Of a stretch of 64,000 nt of DNA, positions 7,533-16,900 are shown in pieces (the first letter of the stretch is position 1; each line of letters starts with the position of its first letter). This DNA is from a bacterium. Its GTDB lineage: Bacteria; AUK180. The stretch covers positions 18,457 to 82,456 of the forward strand of contig JAGLWT010000162.1 of NCBI GenBank assembly GCA_023133295.1, read 5' to 3'. The translations under genes and the position numbers were made by a program. The notes under the pieces are model-generated. The model did no database searches. It saw only the letters and a list, made by a program, of their open reading frames with translations, and had not been told where the DNA came from.

Positions 7533-10500
7533 TCATTCCTTCTTCTTGTCTTTCTTAGTATCCACCTTTTTGTTCTTTTCCTTCTTGATTTCCCCAGATT
7601 CCATAGATTCAAGTGTTTTAATCATCTCATTTACATTTACTCCTTTGGATTCAATATACTCAAGTAATTCCTTTTCCTTCATTGACCCTAATTTCTCCCA
7701 CTCATCAAATAATGCTCTGTAATTAGGATTACCGATACTTGTACTCATAAGGGTTTCTGTCACCTGGTAAAAGAAATGACCTTCTATACCTATTCCCGCA
7801 CCTCCTTGCCCAGTAAAACCCCACCATTCAGCAGTAAGATACCATATATCACCTGTTCTATCTGAAGAAAAATCTACTTCAATTGGAAATACAAACTCAC
7901 CTCCGCCTCCTACTTTCAACATACCACTTATTCCCACCGCAACTGAATATCCCTCTAAATCATAAATAGTATCTGCAGATGTCCAGGCGGCTCCAGCATA
8001 TGCTCCAATTGAAGCTCCTCCTATATGTCCCGCTGATACAGTTAATTGTAGCCCTAAATTACCTTGACTATCAGCAACAATATCAAGGTTTATCATTACA
8101 CCTCCTCCTACAATGAAAATCCCAATTCCTGCCCCAGCCGATCCCTGCAGAGACATAGTCCAATAACCATTAGGATCAATATTCGCTAACGGATTGTTTT
8201 CAACGTATATCATTCTATTTAAAGATTGTGATCGCATAATATTTTCTACAAAAAGGTCCCGACTCACCCATCTCCCCCACTGGGGGTTGTAGTACCTTGC
8301 ACCGTAGTAGTACAATCCGGTCTCTTTATCCAGAGGTTTGCCAGTGTAGCCATAATTTGTTGAAAGGTTCAAAGGTTCAAAAGTTGAAAGGTTCTTTCTC
8401 CATTCGTAATAAGTATTCCCGAATTCATCGTATTTTGTGAGCATTGTCGGGTTGCCTGCTTCGTCGGTGAGAAGGGAATTACTACCTAAAATGTCGCTTA
8501 AATAATATGTTTTGGTATCTTCTGCTGTAATTGACATTATGCGTTTTCCGTTCCCGAAAATGTAAGAAGATGTCGGCAAATCGGTAAAATCATCAGTTCC
8601 TTTTGCTTCGTATTCCTCAACGACTTCTCCGAATGAGTTTCTGACATAGAGGATTGCATTAATCATTGTCTCATTTTCTGAATCGTCCTTGATCTTAACT
8701 TCTTTATAAATCCTTTGCCCGTCGCCGTTGTATGCAAAAGAAACAATGTATTTTGTCGTGTCGTCATTCTTTCTCGTGATTTCAACTTCCATAAGGCGGT
8801 TTTCATAGTCCCAGATAAAGTCTTTATTATAGTTCTCTATTCCTTCTGTTTCCGTACCTTTGTACTCTTTTTCGCTTATCAGATTTCCATTGTCGTCATA
8901 GTTCAAATATGTATGACCGATGTTGTTTGAGATGATCTTTTCAAGCTGGTTTGAATCAGTTGCGATCGTATAATCAAAATCACCTTGATCTTGGTGCATA
9001 AAGGTTCTATTGCCTGAAGGATCATATTCATACGATGCGTAACTATTAGTGCGTTCTGTATGATTAACAAATGTCAGACGGTATAGATCATCATAACTGT
9101 ATTCAGTGATCTTATTTTTTGCGCCGGAAACGCTATCGGTTTCCATAAGCTCGGTTCTGTTTCCGACCTTGTCATATTTATATTGCTGGTGCAATAAGAG
9201 GTTGGAGGCTGGAGGCTCGGGGTTAGTGTTTAAATATTCAAGATTCGTCATACGGTCACGAATATCATATGAATAAGTGCCTACAATGCCATTGCCATAA
9301 GTGTTCGCGGCAATTGTTCCCATAGGATTATAAGCATAATCAGCAATATGCTCTGTTTCATCCTTAATATTTAAATAAGATGTCCGATGAAGCTTATCAA
9401 CGGTATATTCAACCGTCTTTCCACCTGGATAGGTTGTTGAAGTCAGGTCACCGACTTGATTGTATTCATAAGTGTTCGTGTAACCATCTGACGAAGTTCC
9501 ATCTATTCCCTGATATTTTCTTGTATCCTCAGTAAGCCAGTTTCTGTTGTTGTATGTATATGAGATTTCTCCAATGACATCATCAACATCGGTAGTATCA
9601 TCCTTGTATTCAATCATCTTCGTCCGGTTTCCGTTATCATCATATTCATATGCGACTTTCTTTATCTGCCTTTCGGGAGCAGTTCCCGGATAAAGGATCT
9701 CCCTAAGTCGATATATATCATCATATGAATAATTATTCACTTTTCCATTTCCGTCTGTCTTAGTCTCAACATTTCCAATCAGATCATAGGTCTGAAATTC
9801 TGTCGTTCCATCGGGATAAAGCGTATCCGTTAATTGATTTAAGGTATTGTAGTTATAGGTTGTAACTTTACTTCTCGGATCGGTCATGGTCAAAAGGTTT
9901 CCGACATCATCATAAGTGTAGAATGCACTTGCGTCCTCCGGTTCATGAACTTCGATCAGACGGTCAAAGCCGTCGAATACATAATCGGTAGTAGTACCGT
10001 TTGCATCCTTAACGGTCTGCTGATATTGAGTTGAATTTATATTATAGAAATATTCCGTTGTCAGTTCAGTATTATCCGGGTATTTGATCTTTTCTAATCG
10101 TTTATAGGTATCATAAAATAATTCTGTTTCTCTGCCTTGAGAATCCTTGACTTTCTCAAGATTCCCGGCTCTGTTGTAGAAGTTTTCCAGAATGTAATCA
10201 AATCCACCCGGATCCTGGATCAGTTTTTGCAATCTTCCCAGACCATCGTAGTTGTACCTGTTAACTGAACCTTCCGCATCAGTAACATTCACTTCAAGAA
10301 AACCCGGTGTATCATCATATTGATAAGTGAGATGAGTAATATTTGCGCTTGCATCTACCGCAGGAAAAGCTACATCCGTTACTCTTCCCAATCCATCATA
10401 GGTATATTCGGTAGTATTACCGTTTGGGTCGGTCTCATTCAGTAATCTCCCCATATGCCGGTCAAATACTTTTCTTGTAGTGATATTCATCCCATCTTCA

Positions 10501-13124
10501 GGATGGACGGTCACCTCATGAGTGATTACACTGCTGTTTTGAGAATAAGAAAATTCGGTAGCGTTTTCCAATGGATCTATACTCTTTAATATCATGCCGC
10601 GGAAATATAGGCTGGAATGATCGTACTGCATTGCAGTGATAATATCTTCGCCCAAGTCAGGGTCGGTCTGTCTTACCTGATTCAACTCCCCTCTCAGCGT
10701 AGCACTGGTACCTGAATTGATAGTTGCAGATGTATCCGAGAAATCAGAAAGGTCATAAAAGTATCTGGTCTCCATTTTATTGTAGGGAGTCTCCTCACCA
10801 TCATAATTCTGATAACTCCATTGTCGACTTATCAAACCTGAAAAGCCTTTTTCAAGATACCTATCTCTGATAACCGGGTTTTCATGAACAAATTCGGCAA
10901 ATTTATTATATCCTGCCATTGCTCCGCTGCCAATCTCAGAAAGAGTATTGCCATACTCGTCGTATTCGTAATTTATCCCATATTGAAAATCCCTCCGAGT
11001 AACTGTTGTGCTTTTCAAACGGCCGGAATTTTGTAGCTTATAATCACGGTCAGTAAGAAGATTCCGAGAAAAATCCAGAACGAAATCATCAGTTTTAAAA
11101 TATGCATTGCTAGTAACAATACTTACAGAATCATCTATAGGCAATTCAATAATCGTTTTGATATTAAATGAGCTAGGATAATATCCCAACTGCTCCGACA
11201 TTGAGAATATATTCCAAGGAATGCTCCCAGAAATCGACATCAGATAATGATTGTAATGACCGGGGTGATTCTTCACGTACTGATACTGAGTTTTATGGCC
11301 ATTTGGGTCTGTTCGAGTTACAGTACCATCCTCAACCTCCATTACACGCGTGAAATACACTCCCCCGACAAAAGTTCCGAGCAACCCGAGATTTATCACA
11401 CCAAGTCCTGATTCCGGAGCGGGTTCAGTCACCGGAAAATAAGCAAGGCCTCCTGTAACGATCCAGTCATCGTGGACAGTGAAAGTGTAATTGAACTTTG
11501 TTATTGAAGGAGTGGTACCAATGCTTTCATACTCCTTTCTCTCAACAACTCTCTGCTTCGTCAGGTCCATATCTCTGTAATAGTATCTGTTATCAAAATC
11601 CGAATCGAAAGGTTTGTTTACGTACTCGACATATCCCCCAGTGGCGTAATCAATTCTTGTCAAATGTCTGAAATAATACTCAAAATCCTTTATTATTCCA
11701 GGAAGCCAAGTATCAATTGTCTCATCGTCAAGTTCATCAAATGAAAGGGTAACTTTTTGTTTTGTATCATCATCAATAGGCTTGTATATCTCAATTTTCT
11801 TTGGTGAATATGGACTATCCTTTTCATCGTCACTAAAATGGGTATCCCACGGATTATATTTGAAGTCAACGGATTTCGGACCATCATCAGTCTGATAATC
11901 AATGCTTGTGAGTCTATAAGGATTATCCTTTCGCAAAATATCATTTGAATCGTTATAATGTAGGGTCACTGTCCGATCAAGAGAATCAGTTATGCTCTCA
12001 AGTCCATATCTGCAATACTCGAGTTCGAGGTCATTTCCGTAAGTATCCAATACTTCGGTCACAAGACCGAACTTAAAGGTATAAAGTGATATATCGGCAA
12101 GACTGGAAGCCAGACTAATCAGATTTTCTGATGAAACAGAAGATAAGTTGCTTATTATATCACTGAGATTTTGAAAAACTCCTTCATTTATAAACTGTAG
12201 ATTGACATATATTTTCCCATGGGGTTCTATCTTGTACCGCATACCATCTTTTGTAACATAAACATAGTGAGCTCCGGTCCAGATTAGCTTTGAATTGATT
12301 GCCGGGTTGGCAGGAATATACTCAAAAGAAGTGGTAGGCTCTACTTTGAAATTTATGAATTGATTACGCTTAAAAGGTTCCGTAGTACCGTCCGCATACA
12401 ACACAGATATATTGTCGGGAGGAGCATAATATTCAACCACTCCCATCAATGAATTATATAAGAAATCACGGTAAAAACCCGGAGAATCCTTCATAGCGCT
12501 TTGTATCAATTCCATTGCATTGACCGATGCAATCAGGTGGAATCCACCAAAAACACCTCTAATAGGACATCCCTGAGGAGTGAATTGTGTCAGATAGGTA
12601 TGGGCATTGGTATTGTCAATAACATCTACATCTATAAGTTTAAAGATTTCTTTTAGAACTGGTTCAAGCACTTTTCCCAGAGGACCGAGGAAACCGACTA
12701 GCTTTATTATTATTTCTTCTATCATCCCCTCAGAAAGGAGGGCTAACTCTGAAGTGAGTCCAAATTCATTGAAAAATGTACCACTGATGTTGCTCCCTAC
12801 TGAATTGGCATCATCCCAACCTATATTGATTGAAAGGTGAGAATACGCACCTTGTCCTAGAGTAGAATCATTAAATGGATATACACCGTTTGAGTTGTAA
12901 TTGAGAAATACATTGATCGGGATACCCACTCCGCCGATGCTGACAGCCTCATAGGTAACATTGAGTTCGCCCGAAGTGGGCGCAACCTGCTCCTGGATCC
13001 CTTTTCCAAAACTGATCCGCGGATCTGACTGGATGATAGAGTCGAATTTAACCACCGGAGAATCGGCAAAAACAACAAGCGAACCAAGAATAATAAATAT
13101 TGTGAGGAGATATTTCTTATTCAT
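7533..13124 (-). CDS. Full-length secreted RHS/YD-repeat protein with Gly-rich C-terminal tip
   Basis: 1863 residues, the only RHS copy with its own N-terminus. A Sec signal peptide (MNKKYLLTIFIILGSLVVFA) precedes a beta-rich N-terminal region of about 800 residues. From about residue 830 there are many YD/RHS repeats (for example TEYTYDGLGRVTDV and YNYDGLGRLQKL). The core ends at NNPLANIDPNG near residue 1650. In known RHS proteins these repeats form a shell enclosing the toxic C-terminus. The tip (about 210 residues) is Gly/Ala-rich and hydrophobic with a Lys/Glu-rich tail and resembles the tip of the unit at 2149-3807. The ATG has AAGGAG upstream and overlaps the preceding gene by 8 nt. 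No PAAR or VgrG-like part is seen, so a type VI route is not supported; export starts through Sec. The hydrophobic tip suggests membrane damage, by inference only. Confidence 0.88.
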   Translation of the reverse strand: MNKKYLLTIFIILGSLVVFADSPVVKFDSIIQSDPRISFGKGIQEQVAPTSGELNVTYEAVSIGGVGIPINVFLNYNSNGVYPFNDSTLGQGAYSHLSINIGWDDANSVGSNISGTFFNEFGLTSELALLSEGMIEEIIIKLVGFLGPLGKVLEPVLKEIFKLIDVDVIDNTNAHTYLTQFTPQGCPIRGVFGGFHLIASVNAMELIQSAMKDSPGFYRDFLYNSLMGVVEYYAPPDNISVLYADGTTEPFKRNQFINFKVEPTTSFEYIPANPAINSKLIWTGAHYVYVTKDGMRYKIEPHGKIYVNLQFINEGVFQNLSDIISNLSSVSSENLISLASSLADISLYTFKFGLVTEVLDTYGNDLELEYCRYGLESITDSLDRTVTLHYNDSNDILRKDNPYRLTSIDYQTDDGPKSVDFKYNPWDTHFSDDEKDSPYSPKKIEIYKPIDDDTKQKVTLSFDELDDETIDTWLPGIIKDFEYYFRHLTRIDYATGGYVEYVNKPFDSDFDNRYYYRDMDLTKQRVVERKEYESIGTTPSITKFNYTFTVHDDWIVTGGLAYFPVTEPAPESGLGVINLGLLGTFVGGVYFTRVMEVEDGTVTRTDPNGHKTQYQYVKNHPGHYNHYLMSISGSIPWNIFSMSEQLGYYPSSFNIKTIIELPIDDSVSIVTSNAYFKTDDFVLDFSRNLLTDRDYKLQNSGRLKSTTVTRRDFQYGINYEYDEYGNTLSEIGSGAMAGYNKFAEFVHENPVIRDRYLEKGFSGLISRQWSYQNYDGEETPYNKMETRYFYDLSDFSDTSATINSGTSATLRGELNQVRQTDPDLGEDIITAMQYDHSSLYFRGMILKSIDPLENATEFSYSQNSSVITHEVTVHPEDGMNITTRKVFDRHMGRLLNETDPNGNTTEYTYDGLGRVTDVAFPAVDASANITHLTYQYDDTPGFLEVNVTDAEGSVNRYNYDGLGRLQKLIQDPGGFDYILENFYNRAGNLEKVKDSQGRETELFYDTYKRLEKIKYPDNTELTTEYFYNINSTQYQQTVKDANGTTTDYVFDGFDRLIEVHEPEDASAFYTYDDVGNLLTMTDPRSKVTTYNYNTLNQLTDTLYPDGTTEFQTYDLIGNVETKTDGNGKVNNYSYDDIYRLREILYPGTAPERQIKKVAYEYDDNGNRTKMIEYKDDTTDVDDVIGEISYTYNNRNWLTEDTRKYQGIDGTSSDGYTNTYEYNQVGDLTSTTYPGGKTVEYTVDKLHRTSYLNIKDETEHIADYAYNPMGTIAANTYGNGIVGTYSYDIRDRMTNLEYLNTNPEPPASNLLLHQQYKYDKVGNRTELMETDSVSGAKNKITEYSYDDLYRLTFVNHTERTNSYASYEYDPSGNRTFMHQDQGDFDYTIATDSNQLEKIISNNIGHTYLNYDDNGNLISEKEYKGTETEGIENYNKDFIWDYENRLMEVEITRKNDDTTKYIVSFAYNGDGQRIYKEVKIKDDSENETMINAILYVRNSFGEVVEEYEAKGTDDFTDLPTSSYIFGNGKRIMSITAEDTKTYYLSDILGSNSLLTDEAGNPTMLTKYDEFGNTYYEWRKNLSTFEPLNLSTNYGYTGKPLDKETGLYYYGARYYNPQWGRWVSRDLFVENIMRSQSLNRMIYVENNPLANIDPNGYWTMSLQGSAGAGIGIFIVGGGVMINLDIVADSQGNLGLQLTVSAGHIGGASIGAYAGAAWTSADTIYDLEGYSVAVGISGMLKVGGGGEFVFPIEVDFSSDRTGDIWYLTAEWWGFTGQGGAGIGIEGHFFYQVTETLMSTSIGNPNYRALFDEWEKLGSMKEKELLEYIESKGVNVNEMIKTLESMESGEIKKEKNKKVDTKKDKKKE
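8360..8391. repeat. 8-nt tandem array in RHS linker
   Basis: Units TTGAAAGG, TTCAAAGG, TTCAAAAG, TTGAAAGG (plus strand) in the same YYEW to YTGKP linker that holds 7-nt arrays in other copies. The linker is 45 nt and in frame. Confidence 0.8.
9199..9226. repeat. 7-nt tandem array in a third RHS linker
   Basis: Units AGGTTGG, AGGCTGG, AGGCTCG, GGGTTAG, encoding the TNPEPPASN linker just before YKYDKVGNRTEL. The unit at 4674-6932 has a non-repetitive linker at the same place. Confidence 0.75.
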
Positions 13125-13974
13125 TGCCGGCTCCTTTCTTTATTTTGAGAAGGTATTGGCCGAGTTTTGAATCGTTTTTGCCATATCCCTCCACAAGAAG
13201 AAAGTAGTTCTTTCCAATTTCAAGCTTTTCATATATCTCGGGTGGGATCATCAATGAATTGGCGGTTATTCCCTCTTTCTTCATCAGCTCTGTCCCCTTT
13301 GCCTGTGAAAGCGGATTTTTATCCGACAACTGAACCGAATAATATGTCGCATTCGGCATAGTGAACCATGAAATTCTCTTTCCGGTCTTTTCGACATCCA
13401 CGCTGTCCTTTATCAGATTCTTCTTTTCTTCCTCGGTCATGCTGTTGAGTTTTCCCATGAAGGTCTCATAGTTTTCAGAAGTTATCGGTTTGGGCTTCAG
13501 CTTTTTCAGATCGATCGTATCTTTGTCGAGAAGTCCGATGATCTTCCATTTGCCGTCGAGTTTATAAAGGCCGTATGTGAGGGTTTCCGCCTCCATATCG
13601 ACCTCCTTCTTTATACCCTCCGATTTGATATCGAACATAATCTTTCTCTTCACTGTGACATTTGCACGGGCAAAATCGCCGAACACCTCGATCTTGTTAA
13701 TCTTCATGGTCATCTTTACATCTTCGACAAATCTTTTTACAATATTGTAGGCTCTTTCCTGCTTCTCATTCGGTTTATAAAGGCATGAATTGATCCTCTC
13801 GAAATTTTTGCTGTTCCATCCCGACTGGAAACGGGTAAAGAGTTTTTTTATCCTGGTTTCTTCGGAAGCGCAATACACATCCACTGCAGTTCCAAAGATA
13901 AGTCCTGTCACCATAACTGTAAACAACAGCATTTTCATTGACTTCATATTTACTCTCAAATTTATTCTTTTCAT
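13117..13974 (-). CDS. Secreted 285-aa protein with possible NTF2-like domain, coupled to the giant and RHS genes
   Basis: The N-terminus has a basic stretch, a hydrophobic core (LLFTVMVTGLIFGTAVDVYCA) and a likely signal cleavage near residue 36. Residues about 38-145 (helical start, then beta strands, with YGLYKLDGKWKIIGLL) resemble the layout of SnoaL/NTF2-like stress or accessory domains; this is from pattern only. The C-terminal part (about 195-280) looks like an Ig/FN3-type strand set. The ATG overlaps the stop of the giant gene (ATGA) and GGAGG lies just upstream; its own stop overlaps the start of the RHS gene by 8 nt. Tight coupling between two very large secreted proteins suggests a shared periplasmic or surface role, for example in their folding or export. 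Confidence 0.65.
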   Translation of the reverse strand: MKRINLRVNMKSMKMLLFTVMVTGLIFGTAVDVYCASEETRIKKLFTRFQSGWNSKNFERINSCLYKPNEKQERAYNIVKRFVEDVKMTMKINKIEVFGDFARANVTVKRKIMFDIKSEGIKKEVDMEAETLTYGLYKLDGKWKIIGLLDKDTIDLKKLKPKPITSENYETFMGKLNSMTEEEKKNLIKDSVDVEKTGKRISWFTMPNATYYSVQLSDKNPLSQAKGTELMKKEGITANSLMIPPEIYEKLEIGKNYFLLVEGYGKNDSKLGQYLLKIKKGAGNE

Positions 13975-16900
13975 CTTGCCACCTCCAGTGGAAGAGCTTC
14001 ATAATATAAAAGGATTGTCCCCATGATATCAAGTATCCCACCCGTATCCGCGCTTGTTATTTCCCTGATGGAGTTGATCGCCTTTAAGATCTCCAGGATG
14101 TTCTTTTCCTTGTCTTCAGAAGATACAACGGTTTCCTGCAGCTTATCAAGTGACTTCAATGCGTTTTCAACAAGATGTTCTTCCTTTCGGTCAACACTCA
14201 GATCATTGAGAAGCGCTAAAGCATCCTCCCGCATAGCTGACATCCCGTCGGGATACGCTATCTCTACATTAATGAGATACGGAGACATCTGCCACCAGAT
14301 CCCGTTCGTCAGATAGGAGAGCTCCGCACTGATGGTTAATTCAGGCAGGAATTCAGGGATATTCATGAATATGTAATATTCTCCCGACTGACCGGTTTCA
14401 AGCCGATCGATCCAGGAAATCAGGGTGCCGTCAACAGTTCCATCCGGTAGTATATTTATTACATCAACACCTGCGGGCAGGATTTCATTCAATCTGATGT
14501 CAAGACCGATAATCGAAGGAGTGATCTCAGTTCTTATCGCAGTGATTCCCGGGACGATACTTTCATGGGTTTCCGGACGGGCATATTCCAGAGCATTTTC
14601 CAGAATGCTGATCGTACCTTCAAGATTTGCTAAAATATCAAATGCGAAATACACCGATTTTCCTGATCCATAAATATTTCCGGTAATTGCCGGAGTAGGA
14701 AGATGCGGCGATACCGTCACATATCCGGCATTGAAGGTTGATTCGGACTCGATCCTGTATGTTTCCCCGGAAGCAGTCATGATCCCTGCTTCGGAAATAG
14801 GAGAATTGATGATATTCACCATCAGGTCTTGCGTTCCGTATATCCCCTCAAATTCAATACCCAATACTTCGGGATCATTGCCTTCGCCGAGGAAATGATA
14901 ATACTGGGAAGTGATCAGGCCTTTGCCCGAATACACATGCTCTCTGAGTTCTTCCGAGGTATGTCCTTCAAGTTCTTCGTAATTGCCGAGAATAATGTAT
15001 TCATTGTACATTCCGGCTCTCATTGCCGATATAAAACCTCCCTGAGAATCCGTGATCCGGTAGGTCATCAAATCGGCTGACAAGAGAAAATCTTCCATGG
15101 CAGCGATTCTGTCTGCTGGAACAGTTTCATAGTTCAGCCATACCAGCACTCTTGGTATTGATGCCATTTCCATCTCAATATTCATGGCAGGAACGATCTT
15201 GAACCCGATCTCTTTGGCGAATTCAATATTGTCAAGGTTGTCATAAGAGCGGTATTCTATTGAGTGAGTACCGCTGTCGAGTATGGAAATGTCCACCGGA
15301 CCGGAATAATTGAGCCATATATCACCGTCTATTCGGTATTCAGAATACTGTACGCCGCATCCGTCTTCTCCATCTTCTGCTGAAATACTGAATAATGATC
15401 CACTGATGATATGAAGCTCACTCCCGATAAGAGTTGAAGGCGCAAATGCTCCTGAGCTCTCGGGCGGCGTCGTATCGATAAACAGATTCAGAAGTTTTGT
15501 GCTCTCCGTGTTAAATGCAAAGTCGGTTGAGCGGTAATATAGGGGACAATACCCATCATGCGTGCTTGCCACTTCAACTGGAAGCTGATATGCATTCCAG
15601 GTATATCCGTCAAAGGAATACTCTGAGTACTGAACACCGGAAAGAATATCATAAGCATTCAATAAGATACTCGCATCATCTAAGCAATAGACATTGTCAG
15701 CAGCATGATAAACTCTGTCTGAGTCAACCCATACCTGAGTAACAGGCGGATTTGTGTCCAGTTTGACCGTAGTTTCAACAGGAGACGAAATATTCCCCGC
15801 AGCATCAATCGCATATATCCGAATCGTATAGATTCCATCCTGCGCAGGAATACCGCCGAGTGACCCGCCGTCCCAGTTAAAGGACACGAAGATATCTCCG
15901 GTAGTTTCCGCGTTCTGCATAAAGGCTTTCACGCCATTGTTGTCATAGATCTCCAAGTAGACCGTGGCCTGCTCTGAAACGGAAACGGATATCGTGAGAT
16001 TATCAAGTAATGCATCTCCATTGGGACTGAAATATTCTGAAGAAATTGCAAGCCCCAGTATTTCCGGGTTTTCTCCATCTCCATTATAACCGGATATGGC
16101 AAATTTACCGTCGATCGTCATTACCTTGACGGTCAGGCTGTTGGCATTAACATCCCTTGTAACCAATGATTCATCCGGCTGAGCGATACTCCAGCTCGCT
16201 GACTCATCATCAAATATCCAGACTGTGAGCAAGTCCTCATCAAGGCCCACGATTTCGCTGTCATCATAAAGGAATGTAAGCTCGATGTACTTGTCGAAGT
16301 ATTTCTGCTGTGATTCCAAATGTATTTCATAAACAGATAATAGCGTCGAAGCACTGGCCAGTTCAACGGTTGAAACTTCCTTTATACCGGTATCATTGAT
16401 TTGTGCAATTTTACCCGAATGTAGTAAATTGTTATTTTCTTCGGGTAAATTATCTATTGTAACTTTTGAAATCGTCAATGTATCATCCGGAGCAAAAAGA
16501 ACATCCGAATCAATAGACACGATAAGTTTTGAATCGTCGCTGGCAACGCTTCCGGGAACATTCCAGTCAATACCTTCGCATGGAGAATGCTCGATGAGGT
16601 TCAGAATGTTTATATCGCTTGCATTTGTCAGATGATTGTATTCACTATAAACAATTTTAGTACCGTCAGATGAAAGGAAAGCGTTTTCCGGAACACCCCA
16701 TTTATTCACAACAATCTCCATATTATTGGCGATTATCTGGTTATTTCTTCCCAATATATCCACCTTGCCTATTGAGAAATCATAGTAATCGGGGGTTCCA
16801 AAAGTATAGGGAGCTCTTATCTGGAATAATGAGCGATGGCAATCATTTCCTTCTATCAAATGATTTCCAAGGGCATAGTAAATGAACTTGCTATCGGGAT

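Noticed and set aside
1158..9226. 7-nt arrays as a CRISPR or direct-repeat spacer system
   Set aside because: Units are contiguous, degenerate and without spacers.
7533..13124. Full-length RHS protein as a type VI secretion effector
   Set aside because: It starts with a Sec signal peptide and no PAAR, VgrG, Hcp or chaperone gene of that system is seen nearby.
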